A DNA stretch of 64,000 nucleotides. Origin: Simiduia sp. 21SJ11W-1 (GTDB lineage Bacteria; Pseudomonadota; Gammaproteobacteria; Pseudomonadales; Cellvibrionaceae). The stretch covers positions 1-64,000 of the forward strand of contig NZ_CP090959.1 in NCBI RefSeq assembly GCF_024138675.1, in the 5' to 3' direction. Positions 36,302-44,377 of the stretch are shown piece by piece. The position numbers and the translations under genes were made by a program. The first letter of the stretch is position 1, and the number at the start of each line of letters is the position of its first letter. A model generated the notes under the pieces. That model had not been told where the DNA came from and ran no database searches. It worked only from the letters and a program-made list of their open reading frames with translations.

Positions 36302-37459
36302 TTACTCGCGCGTTGTTTGCTTGAACGGCAGGTAGTCAGCGGCAGCTTGCAGGTATTGGCGCGTTTGCAGGCTTTCGGTTTCTATAAACGCCTCTACGGC
36401 TGCCCGCCCGCCTTCGTGGGCCAGCCAGTGATTGGAATACACGGCCACTGGCGTAAAGCCGCGCTGGATTTTGTGCTCGCCCTGGGCGCCGGAATCAAAG
36501 CGCGCAAGCTTGCGCTCAATGGCAAATTCGATGCCCTGGTAGTAGCAGGCCTCAAAGTGCAGGCAGTCGAATTCTTCCAGGCAGCCCCAATAGCGGCCGT
36601 AGAGTGTGTGGGCATCAAAAAAATACAGCGCCGCCGCCACGGGTTGGCCGGCCTGCTCTGCAATAACCATCAGTATTTGCTCGCCCAGGCTCTGTGCCAG
36701 CTGTTCAAAAAAGCCCAGGTTCAGGTAGCCGGGCTGGCCCGAGCGCTTGAGGTAGGTGGTGTGGTAGCAGTGGTAAAAAAAGCGCCATTGTTCAGCGCTT
36801 ATATCGCTGCCTGTATGCCGTGTGAGCCTGAGCCCCTGCTCGGCTACGCGGCGTCTTTCGCGCAACAGTGTTTTGCGCTTGCGCGAGGCAAAAGTAGCCA
36901 CAAAATCGTCGAAATTCTGGTAGTTGTTATTAAACCAATGGTACTGCGGGGTTTCTCGCAGGGCCCAGCGGGGGCTGAGTGCGCGCGCGGCATCGGCGCT
37001 TTCCAGTAGCCAGTGAATACCGCTGGCACCCAGTTGCTGGCAGTGTTGCTCCAGCAATGCCTGCAGTTGGGTAAGTTGGGCAGCGTTCAGATTGCCGATC
37101 AGCCGAGGCCCGGTGGCCGGGGTAAAGGGCACGCTGCAAAGGAGCTTGGGGTAGTAGTTCAGGCCCGCATTTTGGTAGGCCTGGGCCCAGGCCCAGTCGA
37201 ATACATACTCACCCCAGGAATGCTGCTTCAGGTACAGGGGGGCTGCCCCAATAAGCGCGCCCGAGGCCCTGATAAGCAGATGGTGCGGTTGCCAGCCGGT
37301 GGCGGCACAGACGCAGCCTTGTTGCTCAAGCGCTGCCAGAAAATCGTATTGCAAGAAGGGGTAATCTGCCCCCAAAAGCGCCTGCCAGGCATCCCGATCA
37401 ACCTGCGAGATGCTGTCGATAAATTCCAGTTCCAGCGATGATTCCTGAGCGGATGCCAT
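36302..37459 (-). CDS. FemAB-like/GNAT acyltransferase family protein (DUF482)
   Basis: A 385-residue cytosolic protein of the peptidoglycan-biosynthesis-associated family (PF04339), with two GNAT-like halves. Signatures include YPFLQYDFLAALEQQGCVCAATGWQP, the aromatic YVFDWAWAQAYQNAGLNYYPKLL, ATFASRKRKTLLRERRRV, and CLHFEACYYQGIEFAIERKLARFDSGAQGEHKIQRGF. Members are related to FemX-type aminoacyl transferases, but substrate and reaction are unknown. It begins 42 bases after phoR on the same strand and may be transcribed with phoBR. Confidence 0.85.
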   Translation of the reverse strand: MASAQESSLELEFIDSISQVDRDAWQALLGADYPFLQYDFLAALEQQGCVCAATGWQPHHLLIRASGALIGAAPLYLKQHSWGEYVFDWAWAQAYQNAGLNYYPKLLCSVPFTPATGPRLIGNLNAAQLTQLQALLEQHCQQLGASGIHWLLESADAARALSPRWALRETPQYHWFNNNYQNFDDFVATFASRKRKTLLRERRRVAEQGLRLTRHTGSDISAEQWRFFYHCYHTTYLKRSGQPGYLNLGFFEQLAQSLGEQILMVIAEQAGQPVAAALYFFDAHTLYGRYWGCLEEFDCLHFEACYYQGIEFAIERKLARFDSGAQGEHKIQRGFTPVAVYSNHWLAHEGGRAAVEAFIETESLQTRQYLQAAADYLPFKQTTRE

Positions 37460-37501
37460 GGCCCTGCCTGTTGTGCAGCGGTGAGTGGGCTGGCAAAGGT
37501 A

Positions 37502-38782
37502 TCAGGCCAGGCGCTGCTTGGGGAAGTGGCAAATAAAGGCCGAGCCCTGGCCTACCTGGCTTGTAATTTCCAGACGCCCGTCGTGGCGCGAGAGGGCGTG
37601 CTTGACGATGGCAAGGCCCAGGCCCGTGCCGCCGGTGGCGCTGTTGCGGCTGTCGTCTACCCGGTAAAAGCGCTCGGTTAGCCTCGGCAGGTGGCGCGGC
37701 TCAATGCCCGGGCCGTTGTCGGTTACTGCCACGCGCAGGCCGTAGTGATCAACGGTGGCGTTGATGTGGATGCGCGCGCCTGTCTGGGTGTATTTCACAG
37801 CGTTGTTAACCAGATTGCCAAAGGCGCTTTGGAGCTCTTTTTCCACGCCGTGTATTTTAATGTTGTCGTCGCAGCTAAGGCTGATGATTTGTTTGTCGGC
37901 CGACAGCGCCGCCGCTTCATCGCGCAGGCGCTCCAAGAGTGGCTTGAGCGCCAACGGTTGATGGCGCTCGAGGTTCACTTCGGTTTCCAGTACCGAGAGC
38001 GAGATCAAATCGTTCACCAGCAGGTGCATGCGTGTGCACTGCTGCTGCATTTGGGTAAGCGGTACGTGAAAATTTTCAGGCAGTTGGGCGGCATCGGCAA
38101 AGGTTTCCAGGTAGCCCTTGAGTACCGTCAGGGGTGTGCGCAATTCGTGCGAGACGTTGGCCACAAAATCTTTGCGCATTTGCCCGAGCTTGTGCAGGTA
38201 GGTGATGTCGCGCGCCACCACCAGTTTTTCATTCTGGCCGTAGCGGGTTACCTGAAATTGCAGGCGGTTGTCTTTGTTGCCGGAGGCGGGAATATCCAGT
38301 GGCTCGCGGAAGTCTTGTTTTTCCATGTAGGAGACAAACTTCGGGTTGCGCACATAGTTCACCAGCGGCTGGCCCTGATCGCTTTGCTCAAAGCCGAACA
38401 TGCGCTCGGCAGCCGGGTTCCACCAGTCGATATTGCCGCGCGAGTCTAGCAGCAGCACGCCATCGGGCAGTGCACCGGTGGTTTCCTGCACGCGGTTTAA
38501 CACCTGGCGCACCCGCTCGGACTCGCGCTCCTGGCGCTTTTGCAGCCGGTAGATGCTCTCGAAAATGTCAGACCAAATGCCGCTGGCTTCCGGGGGCGGC
38601 GTTTTGCGGCGTTGGTTGAGCCAGATGTCGAGCTGGCGAATTTGCCAGAGCATCCAGAACATGTATAACCCGCCGCCCGCCAATAACGTGGGCAGTACGT
38701 AGCCGTTAATCAGGCCAAATAGCAGGCACAAGGCCGTAAACAGCGCAACGCGCTTAAGCTCTGCGTTAAATCCTCTGAGCAA
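37502..38782 (-). CDS. phoR: Phosphate regulon sensor kinase PhoR
   Basis: Membrane histidine kinase that phosphorylates PhoB when phosphate is scarce. The 426-residue protein has two N-terminal hydrophobic segments (about residues 10-45), a PAS domain (about 95-190, LLLDSRGNIDWWNPAAERMFGF), HisKA with VSHELRTPLTVLKG, and the ATPase boxes NLVNNAVKYT, DNGPGI and GTGLGLAIV. The start is TTG at 38782, the only start codon soon after an in-frame stop; its ribosome-binding site is poor, so expression may depend on coupling to phoB 29 bases upstream. Confidence 0.95.
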   Translation of the reverse strand: MLRGFNAELKRVALFTALCLLFGLINGYVLPTLLAGGGLYMFWMLWQIRQLDIWLNQRRKTPPPEASGIWSDIFESIYRLQKRQERESERVRQVLNRVQETTGALPDGVLLLDSRGNIDWWNPAAERMFGFEQSDQGQPLVNYVRNPKFVSYMEKQDFREPLDIPASGNKDNRLQFQVTRYGQNEKLVVARDITYLHKLGQMRKDFVANVSHELRTPLTVLKGYLETFADAAQLPENFHVPLTQMQQQCTRMHLLVNDLISLSVLETEVNLERHQPLALKPLLERLRDEAAALSADKQIISLSCDDNIKIHGVEKELQSAFGNLVNNAVKYTQTGARIHINATVDHYGLRVAVTDNGPGIEPRHLPRLTERFYRVDDSRNSATGGTGLGLAIVKHALSRHDGRLEITSQVGQGSAFICHFPKQRLA

Positions 38783-38811
38783 CCTGTGTTACACCTTTGT
38801 TGGGGTGGCGA

Positions 38812-39513
38812 TTATCGAACCGCAACCTTTGTGGAAAATCGGTAGCCGGAGCCTCGCACGGTTTGCACGAAGCGGTCGTGTTCACCCGGCGCCAGCGCTT
38901 TGCGCAGGCGCCGGATGTGTACGTCTACGGTGCGCTCGTCGATGTACACATTGCCACCCCAGATGTGATCCAGCAATTGGCCGCGATTGTAAACGCGCTC
39001 TTGGTGGGTGAGGAAAAACGTCAGCAGGCGGTATTCCGTGGGGCCCATGTCTACGGGCTCATCGGCAATGGTGACCCGTTGGCTGATTGGATCCAGGCAG
39101 AGCTGGTCTACAACAATGGGCTCTTCGGGGGTGTCTGGTTCAATGCGGCGCAACACCGCCTTCAGCCGGGCAATCAGCTCGCGCGGTGAGAAGGGCTTGG
39201 TGATGTAATCGTCGGCGCCGGTTTCCAGGCCCTGGATTTTGTTGTCTTCCTCACCCTTGGCGGTGAGCATGATAATGGGCAGCTTGGCGGTCATTTCATC
39301 GCGCTTGAGCCTGCGCGCAAGCTCAATGCCGCTGGTGCCGGGTATCATCCAGTCGAGCAGAATGAGGTCGGGCTTTTCGTCGATTACCAGGCTGTGGCCA
39401 TCTTGTGCGTTGTCGGCTTCCAGGCAGCGGTAGTCGGCCATTTCCAGCGCCACGCGCAGCATGTCGCGGATGGCGGGTTCATCATCAATGATCAGTATGG
39501 TCTTCTTGCTCAT
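38812..39513 (-). CDS. phoB: Phosphate regulon response regulator PhoB
   Basis: OmpR-family activator that binds Pho boxes. ATG at 39513 (CAAGG just upstream) gives 233 residues starting SKKTILIIDDEPAIRD; a further ATG at 39531 has no ribosome-binding site. The receiver shows LLDWMIPGTSGIEL with the phospho-acceptor aspartate and YITKPFSPREL; the winged helix ends with RTVDVHIRRLRKAL and VRGSGYRF. A Pho box upstream indicates positive autoregulation. Confidence 0.97.
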   Translation of the reverse strand: MSKKTILIIDDEPAIRDMLRVALEMADYRCLEADNAQDGHSLVIDEKPDLILLDWMIPGTSGIELARRLKRDEMTAKLPIIMLTAKGEEDNKIQGLETGADDYITKPFSPRELIARLKAVLRRIEPDTPEEPIVVDQLCLDPISQRVTIADEPVDMGPTEYRLLTFFLTHQERVYNRGQLLDHIWGGNVYIDERTVDVHIRRLRKALAPGEHDRFVQTVRGSGYRFSTKVAVR

Positions 39514-39543
39514 AACCTTGTCATCTGGCATGGGTGAAGCCGT

Positions 39544-39577
39544 ATTAGATTACGGCGATGTGACAGTTATATGAACA
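39544..39577 (-). promoter_or_regulatory. Pho box and -10 of the phoB promoter
   Basis: On the minus strand TGTTCAT, ATAA, CTGTCAC (39577 to 39560) is a full Pho box. After ten bases comes TCTAAT (39549-39544) as -10, the same geometry as at pstS. The box lies 47 bases before the phoB start. Confidence 0.82.
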
Positions 39578-39604
39578 TCGCCCACTGATCATAGCTGATG
39601 GGGC

Positions 39605-40519
39605 CTAAAAGCCGGTATCTGCCACAATACCCGCAAAAATCACCGCACCCACCCACTGGTTATTCAAAAAGGCCTGAAAACAGCCTTTGGGGTCGCGCCG
39701 GCGGGCCACCCATTGTTGCCAGACAAACAGTGCCGCTGCTCCCACCAGGCCCAGGTAGTAAAACTGGCCAAGTTCAAAGCGCGCGCCTGCCAGTGCCAGG
39801 GCAACCAGTGCCAGTATTTGCAGGCCGAAAATGATGCTGAGGTCGCTTTCGCCAAACAAAATGGCGGTGGATTTCACGCCAATGCGCAGGTCGTCTGGCC
39901 TATCCACCATGGCGTAGTAGGTATCGTAAGCCACCGTCCACAACACAACGGCTGTGTAAATGAGCCAGATACCCGGTTCAAGGCTGCCGCTGACAGCCGC
40001 GAAGGCCATGGGAATGGCCCAGGCAAAGGCCGCGCCCAGCACCACTTGGGGCAGGTAGGTGTGGCGCTTCATGAAGGGGTAGATGGCGGCCAACAGCAAG
40101 CCGCCAACAGACAGCGCAATAGTGAGGGTGTTGGTCAGCAGCACCAATGCAAAGGCCAACAGCACCAGCAGGGCAAATGTGATCAGGGCCGCGCGCGGGG
40201 TGACCGCGCCGCTCACAATGGGCCGGGCTTTGGTGCGGGCCACGTGGCCATCCACTTTGCGATCGGCGTAATCGTTAATAACGCAGCCGGCGGCGCGCAT
40301 CAAAATCACACCCAGCACAAATACCGTAAGCTCAAGCTGTGGGGGCAGGCCGTCGGCGGCCAGCCACAGGGCCCATAGGGTGGGCCACAGCAGCAAGAGT
40401 GTGCCCACCGGGCGATCAAAGCGCATGAGCGACCAGAGTGCGCCCCACTGGTTGGGTTTTTTCTGGGGGCGGCGCGCGCGGGGCTTGCGCGTACGGTTTG
40501 CCTTGCTGGCCTGAGCCAT
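39605..40519 (-). CDS. ubiA: 4-hydroxybenzoate octaprenyltransferase UbiA
   Basis: Membrane prenyltransferase that attaches the polyprenyl tail to 4-hydroxybenzoate in ubiquinone synthesis. The 304-residue protein has about nine membrane helices and both aspartate motifs: [19 protein letters not shown] and [20 protein letters not shown] basic N-terminal extension of some 20 residues ([16 protein letters not shown]) precedes the conserved part. It follows ubiC by 9 bases. Confidence 0.97.
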   Translation of the reverse strand: MAQASKANRTRKPRARRPQKKPNQWGALWSLMRFDRPVGTLLLLWPTLWALWLAADGLPPQLELTVFVLGVILMRAAGCVINDYADRKVDGHVARTKARPIVSGAVTPRAALITFALLVLLAFALVLLTNTLTIALSVGGLLLAAIYPFMKRHTYLPQVVLGAAFAWAIPMAFAAVSGSLEPGIWLIYTAVVLWTVAYDTYYAMVDRPDDLRIGVKSTAILFGESDLSIIFGLQILALVALALAGARFELGQFYYLGLVGAAALFVWQQWVARRRDPKGCFQAFLNNQWVGAVIFAGIVADTGF

Positions 40520-40528
40520 GGGCGTTCC

Positions 40529-41080
40529 TTACAGGGTTCGGAGGAAGTCGGGCAAAAATACTTCGCTGACCAGCAGCGGTTGCTGGTCAAGATAAAACAC
40601 AGAGCGCCTGCCCCACAAGGGGGTGTGTGTCTGGGGCGCGGCACTGGCGTGCAGGTAGCCGTGCGCCGGGCGGATTTCCGCCACCTGAATGGGCCCGCGT
40701 TGCATGCCCGGATCCTGAAACAAAAGCGCACCCAAAGGCCGGTTATCCAGCTGTTTAAGCGCTTTCAAGCGCCCCTGCAGGCTCGTGACCGGCACCAGGC
40801 TTCGGGCATATACCCAAGGGCGCCCTGCGCCTTGCAAAATCACTTCACGCACCAGCATCTTTTGGCGCAGCGGGCTGTTGAGCAGCCGGTATTCACCCAC
40901 ATAGCCCTCGCCCCAGCCCTGGGCAAGCAAATCCACCGCAAAGCGCTGTTGGCTGTGCTCGATGAGCCGGGCAGTGAGCGAGCCTTCATCCAACAGCCAG
41001 GGCAGGAGGGGTTTGGGCAACTGCCAACTGACTTGTTGGGCGTCGCGCCAATGGGGCTCGCGCGGGTTTGTGGGGCTCAC
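40529..41080 (-). CDS. ubiC: Chorismate lyase UbiC
   Basis: Converts chorismate to 4-hydroxybenzoate and pyruvate, the entry to ubiquinone synthesis. The 183-residue protein carries VREVILQGAGRPWVYARSLVP with the product-binding arginine, RPLGALLFQDPGMQRGPIQVAEI, and the C-terminal glutamate in VSEVFLPDFL. The start is GTG at 41080, with AGGAA seven bases upstream. It forms an operon with ubiA. Confidence 0.95.
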   Translation of the reverse strand: MSPTNPREPHWRDAQQVSWQLPKPLLPWLLDEGSLTARLIEHSQQRFAVDLLAQGWGEGYVGEYRLLNSPLRQKMLVREVILQGAGRPWVYARSLVPVTSLQGRLKALKQLDNRPLGALLFQDPGMQRGPIQVAEIRPAHGYLHASAAPQTHTPLWGRRSVFYLDQQPLLVSEVFLPDFLRTL

Positions 41081-41251
41081 TGGCAGTTCCTGATAGGGGC
41101 TTGTGCGGGGGCGCTATTCTAGGCCAGTGCGCAGGTGGCCGAAAGGGTTGGCCGGTTTTCCGTGATGGTGCGCTGGTTCTGTGGTGGGGAAAGGCGTTAG
41201 GATTACGTCGTTACAACCGGATAAGATAATTAACAACAGGAAGGACACGCT

Positions 41252-41527
41252 ATGCACAAGACAGACCTGGTAGCCGCCGTTGCCGAAGCAACTGATCTCC
41301 CGAAAGATAAAGCCGATCTGGTGGTTTCTGCCATTCTCGAACAAATTACCAATGCGCTTGCGCGCGATGAAGCCGTAAGCCTGGTGGGCTTTGGCTCCTT
41401 TACCCAGCGCGCGCGCGCCGCCCGCACTGGCCGCAGCCCAAAAACCGGCGAAACCATTCAAATTCCGGCCAGCACCTCCGTGGGCTTCAAACCCGGTAAA
41501 GCATTGAAGGACGCCGTAAACGGCTAA
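41252..41527 (+). CDS. hupB: DNA-binding protein HU
   Basis: Nucleoid-associated DNA-bending protein of 91 residues. Features are MHKTDLVAAVAEATDLPKDKADLVV, GFGSFTQRARAARTGRSPKTGE and the C-terminal PASTSVGFKPGKALKDAVN. The arm PKTGETIQIP carries the intercalating proline. A strong AGGAAGGA precedes the start. An orthologous HU gene lies between ubiCA and recG in Pseudomonas too. IHF is excluded by sequence. Confidence 0.95.
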   Translation: MHKTDLVAAVAEATDLPKDKADLVVSAILEQITNALARDEAVSLVGFGSFTQRARAARTGRSPKTGETIQIPASTSVGFKPGKALKDAVNG

Positions 41528-41573
41528 GCCCTCCCCTTCTTTGATTTATTTTCTTCACTAGCAGGACATTTCT

Positions 41574-42866
41574 ATGAGCCTTACCAGCCGCATTCTTATC
41601 GCCATGGGCTTGGGCCTGGTGGTTGGCGCCATGTTTAATCTGGTTGAGTCACAGGGCTGGCTCGCCGGCGTGTACGACAGCTGGTTGGACCGGTTTTTAG
41701 TCAATGGCCTGTTCGACCTGGGTGGCCAGGTTTTTGTGGCATTGCTGAAGTTGTTGGTAGTGCCCTTGGTGTTTGTGTCTCTGGTGTGCGGCACCGCCTC
41801 GCTGGGTGATAACTCGCGCATGGGCCCCATGGCGGGCAAAACCCTGTTGCTCTACATGGCCACCACCGCCATCGCCATCACCCTTGCGCTGCTGGCGGGT
41901 GTGCTGGTGCAGCCGGGCGCGGGTTTTAACCTAACCACCGATGTCGCCTTTGAGGCCGCCCAAGCGCCTTCGCTTAAAGAGGTGTTGCTGGGCATGGTGC
42001 CCACCAACCCCATTCAGGCCATGGCTGAAGGCAACATGCTCCAGATCATCGTATTCTCGCTGTTGGTGGGTATTGCGATGTCTAAAACCGGAGAAGCGGG
42101 CAAGCGCGTTGCCAGCTTTTTCAACGATTTAAACGACGTTATCTTGCGCATGGTGGTGATTTTGATGAATTTCGCCCCCTATGGCGTTTTTTGTTTGATC
42201 GCACGCCTGGCCGCCGACTTAGGGCTCGAGGCCTTCAGTAACCTGTTGTTGTACTTCTTTACCGTGTTGTTTGTGTTGTTCCTGCACGGCCTTGGCACCT
42301 ATGCGTTGGCGCTTAAAGCGCTCACAGGCCTGAACCCTGTGATGTTTTATCGCAAGATGAAATCGGTGGCGTTGTTTGCCTTCAGCATGAGCTCTTCAAA
42401 CGCCACTATTCCCGTTACCCTGAAAGCCGTGCGCGATGAGTTGGGCGCCGATAACCGCGTGGCCTCGTTTACCATTCCTATGGGCGCCACCATCAACATG
42501 GATGGCACCGCCATCATGCAGGGTGTGGCCACAGCCTTCATTGCCCAGGCCTACAACATGGATATCGGCCTTGGCGGCTACATGATGGTGATACTCACCG
42601 CCACCCTCGCCTCTATTGGCACCGCCGGTGTGCCCGGTGTGGGGCTGATTATGTTGTCTATGGTGTTGCAACAGGTGGGGCTGCCCGTTGAAGGCATTGC
42701 ACTGATTATTGGCGTAGATCGCCTGCTGGATATGACCCGCACGGCGGTGAATGTGTGCGGCGATGCCATGGTGACCCTGGCGGTTGCCAAAAGCGAAGGC
42801 ATGCTGGATGAAGAGCGCTTCAATGAAGACCCAACCGGGCTTGCCACGGTAAAGAAGCCCGCTTGA
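41574..42866 (+). CDS. Dicarboxylate/amino acid:cation symporter (DAACS/SLC1 family)
   Basis: Secondary transporter that moves acidic amino acids or dicarboxylates with sodium or protons. The 430-residue protein has the SLC1 fold: hairpin 1 with SMSSSNATIPVTL, TM7 GATINMDGTAI, hairpin 2 with STGTAGVPG-like SIGTAGVPG, and TM8 DRLLDMTRTAVNVCGDA. The arginine in DMTRTAVNV suggests an amino-acid-carboxylate contact as in GltPh-like proteins. Substrate is not deducible. It follows hupB by 46 bases on the same strand. Confidence 0.9.
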   Translation: MSLTSRILIAMGLGLVVGAMFNLVESQGWLAGVYDSWLDRFLVNGLFDLGGQVFVALLKLLVVPLVFVSLVCGTASLGDNSRMGPMAGKTLLLYMATTAIAITLALLAGVLVQPGAGFNLTTDVAFEAAQAPSLKEVLLGMVPTNPIQAMAEGNMLQIIVFSLLVGIAMSKTGEAGKRVASFFNDLNDVILRMVVILMNFAPYGVFCLIARLAADLGLEAFSNLLLYFFTVLFVLFLHGLGTYALALKALTGLNPVMFYRKMKSVALFAFSMSSSNATIPVTLKAVRDELGADNRVASFTIPMGATINMDGTAIMQGVATAFIAQAYNMDIGLGGYMMVILTATLASIGTAGVPGVGLIMLSMVLQQVGLPVEGIALIIGVDRLLDMTRTAVNVCGDAMVTLAVAKSEGMLDEERFNEDPTGLATVKKPA

Positions 42867-42876
42867 TCAGCGGGCT
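42856..42876. other. Hairpin spanning two convergent stop codons
   Basis: AGCCCGC and GCGGGCT form a perfect seven-pair stem around TTGATCA, overlapping the stop of the symporter gene and of the convergent HDOD gene. Without T-run; possibly a shared mRNA-end hairpin. Confidence 0.45.
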
Positions 42877-44263
42877 AGGCGGCCGGCGCCATTTGCGCGG
42901 CTATGTGCTCGAGTTCAGCTGAAGATTCCAGAATGTTGTCGATGGTGGCCTCGGCTTTCACCGGATCCAGGTGCAGATCTTTGTAAACCTGGGCCGGCAC
43001 TTCCAGTTTCGGGCCACAGGGCAGGCCACGCTGGGCCAGCAGACGGCGCGCCACAAACAGCAGTTTGGCATAGGCTGCGTTATCGCCCTCGCAATCTGGC
43101 TCATTTTGGTGGCGCAGCGCGAAGATTACCTCATCTGGCATATTCCAAAGGTCCATCAACCAACCGGCAATATGATCGCGGGTAACGCCCAGCAGGTGTT
43201 TTTCCACCTGGGGGTGATCCACATGGGGGTTGGCCTCCAGGGTGCGGCACAATTTGGTGAAATAGGGCGGAAACACCTCAGACATCACCAGATAGCCGAA
43301 GTTAAACACCAATCCAGACAAATACGCCATGCCAAAGCCTGGCCGGTGATCGCGGGGAATGGCGGTTACCAGCCCCTCCATGGCTGCTGCCATGTACACA
43401 GATTGCTGCCAGTAGCGGGTGATGCCGAACACGCCGTCTTTGGGCATGGAAAGGGTTTTACCCAGCGACAGCCCGAGCGCCAGGTTCAGCACCATATCAA
43501 AGCCCAGCACCCGCACTATGGCATCGTGAATGGATTTAATTTTGCCGGGTGCCGAGTAATAAGGTGAGGCCGCCCAGCTCACCACTTGCGCGGCCAGGCT
43601 TGGGTCTGTTTCGACAATGTGGGCCAGATCGCTGATGTCGGCATTCGGGTCTACCCGCAGTTGAATAATGCGCTGGGCGGTTTCCGGCAGCGGCGGCAGC
43701 TCCAGGGTTTCCTCCAAGCGCTCTTTTACCCTGAGCGCCGTAAAGTGCTTTACCGAATTGGTGATAATGGCTTCATCGTCACCGCGCAAAGGCATTTCCA
43801 AGTTACTTAATAAAACCGACACTTCGCCCACTTTGGCGTTTTTTGTAAGCTTTTCGAATTCTTTTTGCGGCAGTTTCAGCATTTGTGCGCTGTTGCCCGG
43901 GTCTAGATACAGGGTGGGGTTATCGAGCAGGCGTTGATCCACCACGGTGGTAAGGCCCGCCAGCCCCGGCAGAGCCGGAATAGAGGAAAGCTCATAGCGC
44001 TCAAACAATTTGTTAAGTAACTGCGGCCCCATGGCAACCAGATTGCGGCCCAGTAACTTATTCACAGCGCCTAAATCCAGCATGCTGTCGGCGGGAAATA
44101 CCGCCAGCACCCGCTCCTGGTCATCTTCCAGCAAGGTGGCGCGGGCGGCGGCTTGGCTGCGCAATTGCTGATCGTGCCACTGGGGGGTATCGAGTGGTTC
44201 GGTGAGTTGGTATTCAAGCTCAAATTGATCCAGAAACTGGATGATGCTGGCTGAAAGCGACAC
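42875..44263 (-). CDS. HDOD domain protein with N-terminal YbaK-like domain
   Basis: A 462-residue cytosolic protein. Residues about 1-150 resemble the YbaK/EbsC aminoacyl-tRNA deacylase fold (QAAARATLLEDDQERVLAVFPADSMLDLGAVNKLLGRNL). Residues about 185-390 form an HDOD domain (LPPLPETAQRIIQLRVDPNADISDLAHIVETDPSLAAQVVSWAAS), an HD-fold without the catalytic His-Asp pairs that acts in signalling. The same fusion lies next to recG in Pseudomonas. Cellular role is unknown; a link between HDOD signalling and tRNA-like ligand sensing is only speculation. Confidence 0.85.
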   Translation of the reverse strand: MSLSASIIQFLDQFELEYQLTEPLDTPQWHDQQLRSQAAARATLLEDDQERVLAVFPADSMLDLGAVNKLLGRNLVAMGPQLLNKLFERYELSSIPALPGLAGLTTVVDQRLLDNPTLYLDPGNSAQMLKLPQKEFEKLTKNAKVGEVSVLLSNLEMPLRGDDEAIITNSVKHFTALRVKERLEETLELPPLPETAQRIIQLRVDPNADISDLAHIVETDPSLAAQVVSWAASPYYSAPGKIKSIHDAIVRVLGFDMVLNLALGLSLGKTLSMPKDGVFGITRYWQQSVYMAAAMEGLVTAIPRDHRPGFGMAYLSGLVFNFGYLVMSEVFPPYFTKLCRTLEANPHVDHPQVEKHLLGVTRDHIAGWLMDLWNMPDEVIFALRHQNEPDCEGDNAAYAKLLFVARRLLAQRGLPCGPKLEVPAQVYKDLHLDPVKAEATIDNILESSAELEHIAAQMAPAA

Positions 44264-44377
44264 TGAAACTCCTTAACTACATCGTCGCGCGCCATTTGTT
44301 GGCGGGCGCGGTACAGTTCAGTGTAGTTAAGTCATGCCGGGGTGGTGAGATCACATTAGAATATGTGGCGCGTAAAA

